DNA from: Rhizobiaceae bacterium
GTDB lineage: Bacteria; Pseudomonadota; Alphaproteobacteria; Rhizobiales; Rhizobiaceae
DNA: 38,422 bases
Assembly: GCA_028281105.1 (NCBI GenBank)
Contig: JANQKQ010000022.1
Span: 1 to 38,422 of the forward strand
Reading direction: 5' to 3'
A program made the translations under genes and the position numbers. The notes under the pieces are model-generated. The model was not told the DNA's origin, did not search any database, and saw only the letters and a program-made list of their open reading frames with translations. Positions within the stretch are counted from its first letter, which is position 1. Each line of letters starts with the position of its first letter. Below, in pieces: positions 10,762 through 20,041 of the stretch.

Positions 10762-12060
10762 ATGAGCAACGTGGTCGTCGTCGGATCCCAGTGGGGCGAT
10801 GAAGGCAAGGGCAAGATTGTCGACTGGCTGTCGGTGCGCGCCGACGTGGTGGTGCGCTTCCAGGGCGGCCACAATGCCGGACACACTCTGGTGGTCGACG
10901 GAGTGAGCTACAAGCTTTCCTTGCTGCCGTCCGGAGTGGTGCGCGAAGGCAAGCTGGCGGTCATCGGCAACGGTGTGGTGATCGATCCACACGCGCTGGT
11001 CGACGAGATCGACCGGCTGGGCGCCCAGGGCGTGTCGGTATCGCCCGACAATCTGCGCATCGCCGACAACGCGACGCTGATCCTGTCGCTGCACCGCGAG
11101 CTGGACGCGCTTCGCGAGGACGCGGCATCGGCGGCCGGCACGAAAATCGGCACGACCCGGCGCGGCATCGGGCCGGCCTACGAGGACAAGGTGGGCCGCC
11201 GGGCGATCCGGGTAATGGATCTGGCCAATCTCGGCGCGCTGCCGGCCAAGATCGATCGCCTGTTAACGCACCACAACGCGCTGCGTCGCGGGCTGGACCA
11301 GCCGGAGATTTCCGCCGATGCGATCTTCGCCGAGCTGAGCGAAGTGGCATCCCGCGTCCTGCCGTTCCGTGACACGGTGTGGCGGCTGCTCGACGATCAC
11401 CGCCGCCGCGGTTCGCGCATTCTGTTCGAGGGCGCCCAGGGCACGCTGCTGGACATCGACCACGGCACCTACCCGTTCGTCACCTCGTCGAACACGGTGG
11501 CCGGCCAGGCGGCAGCCGGCGCCGGCCTGGGCCCCGGATCGCTCGGCTATGTCCTGGGCATCACCAAGGCCTACACCACCCGGGTCGGCGAGGGGCCGTT
11601 TCCCTCCGAGGATTCCGGTGAGATCGGCAAGATCCTGGGAACGCGCGGCCATGAATTCGGCACCGTGACCGGGCGCGAGCGCCGCTGCGGCTGGTTCGAT
11701 GCCGTGCTGGTGCGCCAGTCCGTATCGGTGGGCGGAATTACCGGCATCGCGCTCACCAAGCTCGACGTGCTCGATGGGCTGGACGAGTTGAAAATCTGCG
11801 TCGGCTACCGGCTCGACGGCGCCGAGATCGATCATCTGCCGGCCGGCCAGGGAGCGCAGGCGCGCGTCGAGCCGATCTACGAATCGCTCGAAGGCTGGCG
11901 CGAAGGCACGGCGGGCGCGCGCAGCTGGGCCGAACTGCCGGCTCAGGCGATCAAATATGTACGCCGGGTCGAGGAACTGATCGGCGCGCCGGTGTCGCTA
12001 TTGTCGACCTCGCCCGAACGCGACGACACCATACTTGTCCGGGACCCCTTTCAAGACTAA
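10762..12060 (+). CDS. purA: Adenylosuccinate synthetase
   Basis: GTP-dependent enzyme that joins IMP and aspartate to form adenylosuccinate on the way to AMP. The 432-residue length is standard. Motifs: the N-terminal [11 protein letters not shown] loop with catalytic Asp13, GHNAGHT with His41, and the IMP-binding [12 protein letters not shown] strong GGAGG ribosome-binding site precedes the ATG. It begins 40 bases after serA on the same strand, and no terminator is visible between them, so readthrough from serC–serA is possible. Confidence 0.98.
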   Translation: MSNVVVVGSQWGDEGKGKIVDWLSVRADVVVRFQGGHNAGHTLVVDGVSYKLSLLPSGVVREGKLAVIGNGVVIDPHALVDEIDRLGAQGVSVSPDNLRIADNATLILSLHRELDALREDAASAAGTKIGTTRRGIGPAYEDKVGRRAIRVMDLANLGALPAKIDRLLTHHNALRRGLDQPEISADAIFAELSEVASRVLPFRDTVWRLLDDHRRRGSRILFEGAQGTLLDIDHGTYPFVTSSNTVAGQAAAGAGLGPGSLGYVLGITKAYTTRVGEGPFPSEDSGEIGKILGTRGHEFGTVTGRERRCGWFDAVLVRQSVSVGGITGIALTKLDVLDGLDELKICVGYRLDGAEIDHLPAGQGAQARVEPIYESLEGWREGTAGARSWAELPAQAIKYVRRVEELIGAPVSLLSTSPERDDTILVRDPFQD

Positions 12061-12137
12061 AACGGACATCCATCGTCCGGGTCACTGATTCATGACCTGA
12101 AACCGCGCCGGATTCGTTTCCAACCAGGCGGGAGTGT

Positions 12138-13760
12138 ATGGCCGACTATTATTCGATCCTGAACAAAGCGGTTTCGGGATTGGCGCATAATTCGCACGGA
12201 ACGCGATCGGCGATATACGACAAGGCACGTCAGGCGATCGACCGACAGTTGCGGGCTATGCAGCCCGCGCCCACCGAAGCCGCAATCGCCAAACAGTTGC
12301 AGTTTCTGGAAACCGCGATCGAGCGGATCGAGGCCGAGCAGACCGTTGCGGCGGCGGACGAACCCGTCGCCGGTTCGCCCGCACCGTCCGAACCCGGCCC
12401 CGCAGAAGTGGCCGGTGCACCGGAACCGAAGCCGGCATCACCCACAGCGCTGCCACCCGAACCGACCGACGCACCTGAGGCCGCACCGGCCACGCCCGAG
12501 GTCGACCCGCCGTCTCAGTCGCCGGCGGAAACATCCGAACACGCGGCCGACCCCACACCACCGGCCGCTCCGCCCGTCGACCCGCCACAGGCTGCCCCGC
12601 CAACGGATGCCGGGGCAGATCCGGTGCTGACCGACCCGCGCGGCATGGACTATTCGGAGGCGATGCTGGAGCCGCAGACCGCGCCAAAACCGCGTAGCGG
12701 CGGCTTGTTCGCCACGCTTCTGCCGATCCTGCTGGGTCTGGCCCTGGTCGCCGGTGGCGCTTATGCCCTGTGGCTCAACCGTGATGCCCTGCTGGACGGG
12801 TTGCTGGGAACCGAAGAGCCGGTCGCCGCCCGCGAAGAACCGACCGCCACCTCCGCACAGCAATCAGGTCAGACGGGGGAGGCGCCAACCGACGAGCAGC
12901 CGCCGCAAACCGAGACGGCGCCCGCCGACGATGAGACCGCGGATGAGCCACCGACGAGCGATGATGTTGGCGCCGAGGAGCCTTCAGAGCCCATCATCAA
13001 GTCCAACACCAGGCTCTCAAGCGACGGTGAGACCACCGAGGCCGAGCCGCTGCCCGATGAGGATGGCAATGCCCCGGCAGCGAATGTGGACGAGGCAACA
13101 GGCGAAAGCCCCGACGAAACGAGCGGTGACGGGGCGCCGGCATCACCAGTGACGGAGGTCAGCGGCGAGGGCGAGCAGGCGGACGCCGACGCCGCGCAGC
13201 CGACGACCGACACCGGCCCGGCCGTCGCTCAGAAGGCGTTCCTGTATGAAGAAGGCTCGACCGGCTCCAGCGCGTCGCGCGACAATGCGGCGATCATCTG
13301 GTCGCTGGCCCAGGAGGACGTGGCCGGCAGCACCGAGGCGGTGATCCGCGGACAGCTGGATATTCCCGGCCGCGGCATGACCATGAACCTGGCGATCAAG
13401 CGCAATGCCGACGAATCCCTGCCGGCCAGCCACATCATCGAACTGATGTTCCAGGTTCCCCCCGATTTCACCGGCGGCGCCGTGGCCAGCGTCGCGCGGG
13501 TGATGATGAAATCGAGCGAGCAATCGCGCGGAGAAAGCCTGATCGCAGTGCCGGCCAAGATCGACGACGGGTTCTTCCTGATCGCGCTCAACAACCTGGA
13601 ACAGGCCATCGCCACCAACCGGGGCCTGATGCTGGATTCAGCTTGGATCGACATCCCGCTCGGCTACTCGACCGGACAGTGGGCCCTGGTGACGTTGGAG
13701 AAGGGCGCGATCGGCGACAAGATTTTCCGCGATGCGTTCGCGGACTGGGACAACCGCTAG
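12138..13760 (+). CDS. Acidic Pro/Ala-rich single-pass membrane protein of unknown function
   Basis: 540 residues in four parts: a conserved N-terminal helix pair (MADYYSILNKAVSGLAHNS…, about 1–68), a Pro/Ala/Glu-rich low-complexity stretch (70–185), one transmembrane helix (about 189–213, flanked by Lys/Arg), a second acidic Asp/Glu/Thr-rich stretch (220–370) and a folded C-terminal region (about 380–540). It looks like a cytoplasmic N-terminus and a periplasmic C-terminal domain joined by disordered linkers. Similar proteins stand after purA and beside rpoH in other Hyphomicrobiales, as far as I recall, but no function is known to me. It is convergent with rpoH, whose end lies 34 bases away. 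Confidence 0.85.
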   Translation: MADYYSILNKAVSGLAHNSHGTRSAIYDKARQAIDRQLRAMQPAPTEAAIAKQLQFLETAIERIEAEQTVAAADEPVAGSPAPSEPGPAEVAGAPEPKPASPTALPPEPTDAPEAAPATPEVDPPSQSPAETSEHAADPTPPAAPPVDPPQAAPPTDAGADPVLTDPRGMDYSEAMLEPQTAPKPRSGGLFATLLPILLGLALVAGGAYALWLNRDALLDGLLGTEEPVAAREEPTATSAQQSGQTGEAPTDEQPPQTETAPADDETADEPPTSDDVGAEEPSEPIIKSNTRLSSDGETTEAEPLPDEDGNAPAANVDEATGESPDETSGDGAPASPVTEVSGEGEQADADAAQPTTDTGPAVAQKAFLYEEGSTGSSASRDNAAIIWSLAQEDVAGSTEAVIRGQLDIPGRGMTMNLAIKRNADESLPASHIIELMFQVPPDFTGGAVASVARVMMKSSEQSRGESLIAVPAKIDDGFFLIALNNLEQAIATNRGLMLDSAWIDIPLGYSTGQWALVTLEKGAIGDKIFRDAFADWDNR

Positions 13761-13794
13761 AATCCGGTTTCCCGGCTTGGTTGCGTATGGAGCC

Positions 13795-14697
13795 TCAGGC
13801 GGGGCTTTCGACCGGCGCCGACTTGTTGGCGAGTTGACGGGCGGCCGCCTTCATCGCCTTTTGCACCTTCTCGAAGGCGCGCACCTCGATCTGGCGCACC
13901 CGCTCGCGCGAGATGTCGAACTCGCCTGAAAGTTCTTCCAGCGTGACCGGCGTATCCGAAAGCCGCCGCGCCAGGAAAATACGCTTCTCGCGATCGTTGA
14001 GCACCTTCATCGCGTCCTTTAACATCGCCCGGCGCGCTTCCAGCTCGTCCTGCTCGATCAGCATGTGCTCCTGACTTGCCGATTCATCGACCAGCCAGTC
14101 CTGCCACTCGCCGCTTTCGCCCTCGGCGGCCTTGATCGGCGCGTTGAGCGAAGCGTCTCCCGACAGCCGGCGGTTCATGGACACCACTTCTTCTTCGCTC
14201 ACGCCAAGCTGGGTGGCGATCTGGGACACCTGGTCGGGACGCAGATCTCCATCATCGAGCGCCTGGATGCGGCTCTTGGCCTTGCGCAGGTTGAAGAACA
14301 ACCGCTTCTGGTTCGCGGTGGTGCCCATCTTCACAAGACTCCACGAGCGCAGCACGTATTCCTGGATCGATGCCTTGATCCACCACATGGCGTAGGTGGC
14401 AAGCCGAAAGCCGCGTTCGGGGTCGAACTTCTTGACCGCCTGCATCAGCCCCACATTGCCTTCGGAGATCACCTCGCCGATCGGCAGCCCGTATCCGCGA
14501 TAGCCCATGGCGATTTTCGCCACCAGCCGCAGATGCGAAGTCACCAGCTGATGGGCGGCGTCACGGTCGTCGTGCTCCTGATAGCGCTTGGCCAGCATAT
14601 ATTCCTCGCTCGGTTCCAGCATCGGGAACCGGCGGATCTCTTCCATATAGCGTGCCAGCCCGCTTTCAGCGGAGACGGTGGGCAGATTCTGAGCCAA
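13795..14697 (-). CDS. rpoH: RNA polymerase sigma factor RpoH (sigma-32)
   Basis: Heat-shock sigma factor. The 300 residues show region 2 (GNVGLMQAVKKFDPERGF and TYAMWWIKASIQEYVLRSW), the RpoH box QKRLFFNLR (130–138) that marks sigma-32 proteins, and a C-terminal region 4 helix-turn-helix ending in SRERVRQIEVRAFEKV. The start is a TTG codon (14695–14697): the protein from MAQNLPTVSAESGL matches other rhizobial RpoH N-termini, no in-frame ATG lies upstream, and AGGGGA stands about 9 bases before it. FtsH, which degrades RpoH in other proteobacteria, is encoded at the window start. The 177 bases up to rluD should hold its promoter. Confidence 0.97.
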   Translation of the reverse strand: MAQNLPTVSAESGLARYMEEIRRFPMLEPSEEYMLAKRYQEHDDRDAAHQLVTSHLRLVAKIAMGYRGYGLPIGEVISEGNVGLMQAVKKFDPERGFRLATYAMWWIKASIQEYVLRSWSLVKMGTTANQKRLFFNLRKAKSRIQALDDGDLRPDQVSQIATQLGVSEEEVVSMNRRLSGDASLNAPIKAAEGESGEWQDWLVDESASQEHMLIEQDELEARRAMLKDAMKVLNDREKRIFLARRLSDTPVTLEELSGEFDISRERVRQIEVRAFEKVQKAMKAAARQLANKSAPVESPA

Positions 14698-14874
14698 GGG
14701 CTTGGGTCCCCTATGTTGGGTCGCGATCCGGGATACTACCTGGCCGGTCGCGTGTGAAAGGACGCTTTCCTGTCCGATTATCAGGGAATCGGCGCGTCCG
14801 GCCTTTTAATGTGCACTGCAATATAGGCGGTTTTGGGGTGATTTACATGAATTTTCGGTCATGTGCCGGCTCCC

Positions 14875-15921
14875 TCAACGCGAATCGCCACGATCCAGCG
14901 CGTCCAGAAGCTCGCAAAAATCGGCCGGCGGCGGCGCAACGAAACGCATGGCGGCTCCGGTCGCCGGATGATCGAAGGCGAGCAGACCGGCATGCAGCGC
15001 CTGGCGGCGGAAGGCGCCGACCACCCGCCGGATCGGCTGATCAAGCCGATTGGCCTTGGTCGTGAAATGGGCGCCATAAAGGGGATCGCCTACGAGCGGA
15101 TGGCCGATATGCGTCATATGGACCCGGATCTGATGGGTTCGGCCGGTCTGTAGATCGCATTCGATGAGCGCGGCCACCGGCTCTCCGCCACCACCCGCCA
15201 GCGGCCTTGTCACCCGATAAAGGGTCACCGCATCGCGCGCGCCCGGCCGCAAGCCGTCGACCACCGCCTGCTTGAGCCGATTGCTGGGCGAGCGGCCGAT
15301 GGGCGCGTCGATTCTCCCGGTGCGCGGTTCGGGCACTCCCCAGACGATGGCCTGATACTGGCGCTCCAGCGCACCGGACCGGCCGTGATCGGCGAATTGC
15401 TCGGACAGGCCTGTATGCGCCTCATCGGTCTTGGCGGCCACCAGAATGCCGCTCGTGTCCTTGTCGAGGCGATGAACGATGCCGGGCCGGCGCACCCCGC
15501 CGATGCCGGCCAGCGTTCCGCCGCAATGGTGCAGCAGCGCGTTGACCAGCGTGCCCGTCCAGTTGCCGACAGCCGGATGAACGACCATTCCCGGCGCCTT
15601 GTTGACGACGATCAAGTGGCTGTCCTCATGAAGGATATCGAGCTCGATACGCTCCGGCGCCGGCGCCGCCTCGACCGGTTCCGGGACGACAAGGGATATG
15701 GCTTCGCCCCCGGCGAGCCGGAAATTGGGTTCGGTGCACACCGCACCTTCCACCGAAACCTGCCCCTGCTTGATCAACGCCTTGACACGAGAACGCGACA
15801 CATGCGGCGGCATCCGGGCAGCGATGTAGGCGTCCAGGCGCTGACCGCCGGCGTCTTCCTGCGCGACCAGCATCGTGGGTTCTTCCCGCGATGGCTGCGA
15901 TCGTCTAGGGTCGGGCTTCAT
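14875..15921 (-). CDS. rluD: Ribosomal large subunit pseudouridine synthase, RluD/RluC type
   Basis: Converts uridines of 23S rRNA to pseudouridine. An S4 RNA-binding domain is visible near the N-terminus (QRLDAYIAARMPPHVSRSRV and following), then the catalytic domain with HRLDKDTSG, where Asp153 is catalytic. About 348 residues, standard for RluD. Start choice is uncertain: an ATG at 15921 (or GTG at 15927) follows a strong GGGAGGGGAGGG, while a second ATG at 15873 has GGGAAGA and would leave more room (90 bases) for the divergent promoter. I list the longer form. Confidence 0.93.
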   Translation of the reverse strand: MKPDPRRSQPSREEPTMLVAQEDAGGQRLDAYIAARMPPHVSRSRVKALIKQGQVSVEGAVCTEPNFRLAGGEAISLVVPEPVEAAPAPERIELDILHEDSHLIVVNKAPGMVVHPAVGNWTGTLVNALLHHCGGTLAGIGGVRRPGIVHRLDKDTSGILVAAKTDEAHTGLSEQFADHGRSGALERQYQAIVWGVPEPRTGRIDAPIGRSPSNRLKQAVVDGLRPGARDAVTLYRVTRPLAGGGGEPVAALIECDLQTGRTHQIRVHMTHIGHPLVGDPLYGAHFTTKANRLDQPIRRVVGAFRRQALHAGLLAFDHPATGAAMRFVAPPPADFCELLDALDRGDSR

Positions 15922-15962
15922 CCGCACCCTCCCCTCCCAGAGACGTGAACGAAGGCCCGCTC

Positions 15963-16289
15963 ATGAGTGCATCCGACGAAGACGACCAGCCACTTGACCC
16001 CGCATTGGAACGGGTGCGGCGCAAGATGATCCGCCTGCTGGTGGTTTCTTTCGGCATCATGACCGTGGGGCTTATGGCCGTGCTGGGCACGATTGTCTAC
16101 AGGCTCGGCGAGCGCGCCGACCAGAACTTCGGCGGCACCATCGAACTGCCGGCCGGCGCGGCGATCAGTCAAACCAGTCTCGACGGCGAGCGCGCACTGC
16201 TGACGATAACCCTCGCCGGTGGCGGACGGGAGCTGTGGCTGGTGGATCTGCGCGACGGGCAGCGGCTGGGCAAGCTGGACGTGAAATAG
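15963..16289 (+). CDS. DUF6476-like small membrane protein
   Basis: 108 residues: a charged cytoplasmic N-terminus (DPALERVRRKMIRLL), one transmembrane helix (about 27–48) and a small periplasmic beta-rich domain with ALLTITLAGGGRELWLVDL. This resembles the short rhizobial proteins annotated as DUF6476, which have no known function. The ATG at 15963 is chosen over a GTG at 15945 because GAAGG stands 7 bases before it. It is divergent from rluD, and the spacer is as short as 41 bases, so the two probably share a control region. Confidence 0.8.
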   Translation: MSASDEDDQPLDPALERVRRKMIRLLVVSFGIMTVGLMAVLGTIVYRLGERADQNFGGTIELPAGAAISQTSLDGERALLTITLAGGGRELWLVDLRDGQRLGKLDVK

Positions 16290-16301
16290 CGCCGATCCGC
16301 G

Positions 16302-17459
16302 TCATCGTCGAAACGGGTCGGAGAACTTCGGATTTTCCAGGAACGATTGATCGGTGAGCGTTTCCAGGAATGCAATCAGCGCGGCGCGGTCGGCTTGCGA
16401 AAAATCGAATCGCACCGGCGAACCGTCATCGTTTCTCAACGCATCGCCCAGGTTGGGATGCGGCCTCACACCGCTCGAATAATGATCGATCACCTCGTCC
16501 AACGTGCTGAAACGGCCATCATGCATGTAAGGCGCGCGCACGGCGATGTTGCGCAGCGAGGCGACGCGGAACGTACCCAAAGCCTGCGGGCGATCGTCGT
16601 GGGAACCGGCGCCCCTGTCCCTCTCACTGTCGGCGTCGAGACCATTGCTGGTCGGTCCGGCCGCCGGCGTGACGAACGCTTCGGTCGCGTGGCATGAAGC
16701 GCAACCGGCGCCGCCTTGCGCCCGGCCCGCCATGAACAACTGCTTGCCGCGGTTCTGCTCATCGGTGAAATCGGGGAACGGCCAAAGCGGATCGCCCACC
16801 CGCGCCCGGGCGACATCGTATGGGGCCGTCGCGGACAAGAGCGATCGAACGAACTGGGCCAGCGCGCGCGCAATGCGCCCTTCGCTGACGTTGGTGTCCC
16901 CGAAGGCAGCCTCGAACAGCGGGTCGTAGAACGGCCTGGCCGAGACGATCTCCTCAAGCTGACCCGGCGCCAATCCCATCTCGATTTCGTCCGTGAAGGG
17001 CTGCAGCACCTGCTCTTCCAGGCTGGCGGCCCGCTCGTCCCAGAAGTAGCGCCCGCGAACGTTGAACACCGCGTTGGCGAGCCCCATGGCATGGCGGCCG
17101 GTGATGCGGCCTTCAAAACCGATCGAGAACCGGGTGGGGTCGTCGAAACCCAGGGCCTGACTATGACACGAGGCACAGGAGACCAGGCCGTTTTTCGACA
17201 GCGAGCGATCGTAGAACAGCACCCGGCCCAGCGTGGCGCCTTCATCGGTGAGCGGATTGTCCGGTGGTACGACGCGCTGGTCGACAGCCGAGCCGTTGCC
17301 CAGCGCCTGCGAGTAGAAATGCGGAGGCGTCAACTGGCGGGCGTAGTTGTAGGGCGTGGCGGGCAAGATCGGTTCGCCAGCATCCTGCGCCGGCGCTCCC
17401 GCGCCAAGCATCGCCAGGCCGGCTGCAGCGACTATCGAACGCATGATCTTCACGGCCAT
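16302..17459 (-). CDS. Di-haem cytochrome c peroxidase / MauG-family protein
   Basis: 385 residues with a signal peptide (hydrophobic stretch about 8–21, cleavage near APAQ) and two c-type haem motifs, CASCH at 95–99 and CASCH at 253–257. The downstream APYMHDGRFSTLDEVI segment is typical of bacterial cytochrome c peroxidases and MauG-like enzymes. These periplasmic proteins reduce peroxide or catalyse haem-driven oxidation of a partner. The start at 17459 lies 7 bases past the stop of the P450 gene, which suggests translational coupling; a second ATG at 17444 is possible. The frame is open further upstream only as a shadow of the P450 gene. Confidence 0.93.
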   Translation of the reverse strand: MAVKIMRSIVAAAGLAMLGAGAPAQDAGEPILPATPYNYARQLTPPHFYSQALGNGSAVDQRVVPPDNPLTDEGATLGRVLFYDRSLSKNGLVSCASCHSQALGFDDPTRFSIGFEGRITGRHAMGLANAVFNVRGRYFWDERAASLEEQVLQPFTDEIEMGLAPGQLEEIVSARPFYDPLFEAAFGDTNVSEGRIARALAQFVRSLLSATAPYDVARARVGDPLWPFPDFTDEQNRGKQLFMAGRAQGGAGCASCHATEAFVTPAAGPTSNGLDADSERDRGAGSHDDRPQALGTFRVASLRNIAVRAPYMHDGRFSTLDEVIDHYSSGVRPHPNLGDALRNDDGSPVRFDFSQADRAALIAFLETLTDQSFLENPKFSDPFRR

Positions 17460-17466
17460 GAAACGA

Positions 17467-18678
17467 CTAACCCACCCGCACCGGCAGGCGCTCCAGCGCC
17501 CGCAGGCCCAGTCGCTCGCGCCATTGCAGATCGGCGCTATCGACCGCGAGTTCCAGATCGGGATAACGCGTGAACAGGGCCTCCAGCGCACAGGCCGCCT
17601 CCAGCCGCGCCAACTGGTGCCCCAGGCAGAAATGGATGCCGGTGCCGAACGCCATGTGACGGTTGGGCTTGCGGCTGAGCTTGAGCCGGTCCGGCTCACT
17701 AAAGACCGCCGGATCGGTGTTGGCCGCAGCCAGGGTCGGCATCACCAGATCGCCGCGTCTGATCGTGGTTCCGCCGAATTCCATGTCCTTGCGGGCAAAT
17801 CTCGGCTTGGTGACCTGGACAGGGGTGACGAACCGCAGAAGCTCTTCCACCGCCAGCCCGGCCCGGCTCCAGTCCTCGGCCAGCCAATCCTTCTGCTCGC
17901 GGTTCGTCAGCAGGGCATACACGCCGACGCTGATCAGATGGGTGGTGGTCTCGTGACCGGCGACGAGCAGCAGGAACACCATCGACAGCAGTTCCTCCTT
18001 GGTCATCGGCTCGCCGTTCTCATCGTGCACCAGCGCATGAATCAGCCCGCTGTCGTCGGCATCTGGATGGTCGCGCACGTGGTCGATATGGTCCTGCAGA
18101 TAGTTGGCCATGGCACGCAGGCCGGGCATGGCCATCGCGAAGGCAATGAGGCCGTTGACCTTGGTCAACCCGTTCGCCCAACCCATGAAGCGCTGATGGT
18201 CTTCGCGCGGCAGCCCTAGCAGTTCGCAGATGACCGCCAAAGGCAGCTGCCGCGCAAAAGCGGGAATGAAGTCGGCCGTCTCGCCGTCCTTGAACAGGTC
18301 CGCCGCCATCCGCTCGGCGATCTCACGGATGCGCGGCTCCAGGGTCGAGATGTTGCGGCGGTGAAACGCGGCATCGACCTTGGCGCGCAGCCTTGTGTGG
18401 TCGGGCTCGTCCATCGATAGCATGTTGTGGGTAAGCCGCCGGATGGTCGCAGGCATCCACCAGCGCATGCCGACCACGCGGCCGTCATCCCTGCGCACCG
18501 TGAAGTTGGCGCTATCCTTCAAGACCGCCGCGGTGTGTTGCTGGGTGGTGGTCAGCCATACTTCGCCGATGAACGGAACTTTCTGGCGAACCAGCGGTCC
18601 TTCATCCCGCAACCGGGTCGCGACAGCGGCCGGGTCGAACATGAACGCCTTCGTGCCCAGATCGGTCTTCTTGTTCAT
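17467..18678 (-). CDS. Cytochrome P450
   Basis: 403 residues, the size of a soluble class I bacterial P450 that needs a separate ferredoxin and reductase (none nearby). Motifs: I-helix AGHETTT (240–246), K-helix ExxR at Glu279–Arg282, and the haem loop FGTGIHFCLGHQLARLE with thiolate Cys351. The ATG at 18678 is preceded by AGGGG; the longer upstream open frame lacks family similarity. It runs directly into the di-haem peroxidase gene, so the pair forms a two-gene unit divergent from the aldolase gene. The substrate is unknown; the bacterial CYP107/CYP109-like groups look similar. Confidence 0.95.
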   Translation of the reverse strand: MNKKTDLGTKAFMFDPAAVATRLRDEGPLVRQKVPFIGEVWLTTTQQHTAAVLKDSANFTVRRDDGRVVGMRWWMPATIRRLTHNMLSMDEPDHTRLRAKVDAAFHRRNISTLEPRIREIAERMAADLFKDGETADFIPAFARQLPLAVICELLGLPREDHQRFMGWANGLTKVNGLIAFAMAMPGLRAMANYLQDHIDHVRDHPDADDSGLIHALVHDENGEPMTKEELLSMVFLLLVAGHETTTHLISVGVYALLTNREQKDWLAEDWSRAGLAVEELLRFVTPVQVTKPRFARKDMEFGGTTIRRGDLVMPTLAAANTDPAVFSEPDRLKLSRKPNRHMAFGTGIHFCLGHQLARLEAACALEALFTRYPDLELAVDSADLQWRERLGLRALERLPVRVG

Positions 18679-18752
18679 CGTGGTGACCCCTATCTCATGC
18701 GGCCTATCATATAAGGTGGAACTGTGGCCGCAGCGAAAAAACGACCCCAACT

Positions 18753-18779
18753 GACCGTATCGGGCGGTCGGACGGACCG
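18753..18779. promoter_or_regulatory. Possible operator: alternating GACCG/CGGTC half-sites in the P450–aldolase divergent region
   Basis: GACCG (18753–18757), CGGTC (18765–18769) and GACCG (18775–18779) alternate with 7- and 5-base spacers, giving two overlapping dyads. This resembles operators of TetR-type repressors, but no such regulator gene is next to it. In GC-rich DNA a chance origin cannot be excluded. Confidence 0.3.
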
Positions 18780-18827
18780 TTAAACCGATTGAACGGTGGC
18801 CAAACCGCCGCGGACCGGATTCGCGCA

Positions 18828-18855
18828 TTGACGCGGCAGATGCGTTTGCTATCAC
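18828..18855 (+). promoter_or_regulatory. Candidate promoter of the aldolase gene
   Basis: TTGACG (18828–18833) and TATCAC (18850–18855) are separated by 16 bases, and the gene starts 33 bases further on. The –35 matches the consensus in five of six positions. Confidence 0.45.
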
Positions 18856-18887
18856 GCCAGCGACGAGATCGGACAAGGAGCCCGTCC

Positions 18888-19916
18888 ATGTCGGAGCGGC
18901 TTGAAGACATAGCAATCGCCATGGTGGCGGAGGGTCGCGGCATCCTCGCCGCCGACGAAAGCAGCGGCACGATTAAGAAGCGATTCGACGGTATCGGTGT
19001 GGAATCCACTGAAGAAAACCGGCGCGACTATCGCGAGATGCTGTTCCGCACCGACGAGGCGATGCGCAACTATGTGTCGGGCGTGATCCTGTTCGAAGAG
19101 ACGCTGGGCCAGAAGGCGGCCGACGGCACACCGCTGGTGGAGATCATCCGCGCCGCCGGCTCTGTGCCCGGCATCAAGGTGGACAAGGGCGCGCAGGCGC
19201 TACCTGGCTCGCAGTTGGAGAAGGTCACCGAAGGACTCGACGGCCTGCGCGACCGCCTGGCCGGCTACTACGAGCAGGGCGCGCGGTTCGCCAAGTGGCG
19301 CGCGGTCATCACCATCGCAGACGGCGCACCGACCTGGAACTGCGTGCACGCCAACGCCCACGCACTCGCTCGCTACGCGGCGCTTTGTCAGGAGGCGAAC
19401 ATCGTGCCGATCGTCGAACCGGAAGTGCTGATGGACGGCGAGCACTCTACCCACGACATCGCCCGCTGCGAGGAAGTCACCAGGTGGACGCTCGCCACCC
19501 AGTTCGCCGAACTCCACGATGCGGGGATCAACCTGGAGGGCATGGTGCTCAAGCCCAACATGGTCACCGCCGGCGGCAAGTGCTCCCAGCAAGCCTCGGT
19601 CGAGGAAGTCGCCGAGCGCACCGTGCGCGTGCTCAAGGACACCGTGCCGGCCAGCGTGCCGGGCATCGCGTTTCTGTCCGGCGGCCAGTCGGACGAACTG
19701 GCGACCGCGCATCTGTCCGCCATGAACGCCATGTACGACACGCCGTGGAACCTGACCTTCTCCTACGGCCGCGCGCTGCAGGCCGCGACCCTGGCGGCAT
19801 GGGGCGGTAAGGCGGAGAACGTGGCCGCCGCTCAACGCGCCTTCGCCCACCGCGCCAAGATGAACGGGCTGGCCGCCGTCGGCGGCTGGAAGCAGGAGCT
19901 GGAAGCGGCCGCATAA
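18888..19916 (+). CDS. Fructose-bisphosphate aldolase, class I
   Basis: 342 residues. It cleaves fructose-1,6-bisphosphate to dihydroxyacetone phosphate and glyceraldehyde-3-phosphate through a Schiff base. The lysine is Lys222 in MVLKPNMVTAG. The N-terminal GILAADESSGTIKKRF and the central KWRAVITI segment are typical of the eukaryote-like class I group found in some alphaproteobacteria. AAGGAG stands before the ATG at 18888; the open frame further upstream covers the promoter. It is a single-gene unit divergent from the P450. Confidence 0.96.
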   Translation: MSERLEDIAIAMVAEGRGILAADESSGTIKKRFDGIGVESTEENRRDYREMLFRTDEAMRNYVSGVILFEETLGQKAADGTPLVEIIRAAGSVPGIKVDKGAQALPGSQLEKVTEGLDGLRDRLAGYYEQGARFAKWRAVITIADGAPTWNCVHANAHALARYAALCQEANIVPIVEPEVLMDGEHSTHDIARCEEVTRWTLATQFAELHDAGINLEGMVLKPNMVTAGGKCSQQASVEEVAERTVRVLKDTVPASVPGIAFLSGGQSDELATAHLSAMNAMYDTPWNLTFSYGRALQAATLAAWGGKAENVAAAQRAFAHRAKMNGLAAVGGWKQELEAAA

Positions 19917-19974
19917 CGGAGCCGCATCGCTCCAACGCACCGGCAAACCAAAGCTGCCATCGAGCCGCCACACA

Positions 19975-19998
19975 CTCCTGACAGGATGCTGTCAGGAG
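19975..19998. promoter_or_regulatory. Perfect palindrome before the VOC–WYL regulator pair (probable operator)
   Basis: CTCCTGACAG (19975–19984) and CTGTCAGGAG (19989–19998) pair perfectly around GATG. It ends 43 bases before the VOC gene and lacks a T-run, so an operator is more likely than a terminator. The obvious candidate to bind it is the WYL-type regulator encoded by the second gene of the unit. Confidence 0.6.
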
Positions 19999-20041
19999 GG
20001 GTGTGAGACAACGTCCCTGTCACAAGCACAGGAGCGGTTCG

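Noticed and set aside
19917-19940. Terminator after the aldolase gene (GGAGC…GCTCC)
   Set aside because: The stem is only 5 bp and no T-run follows.
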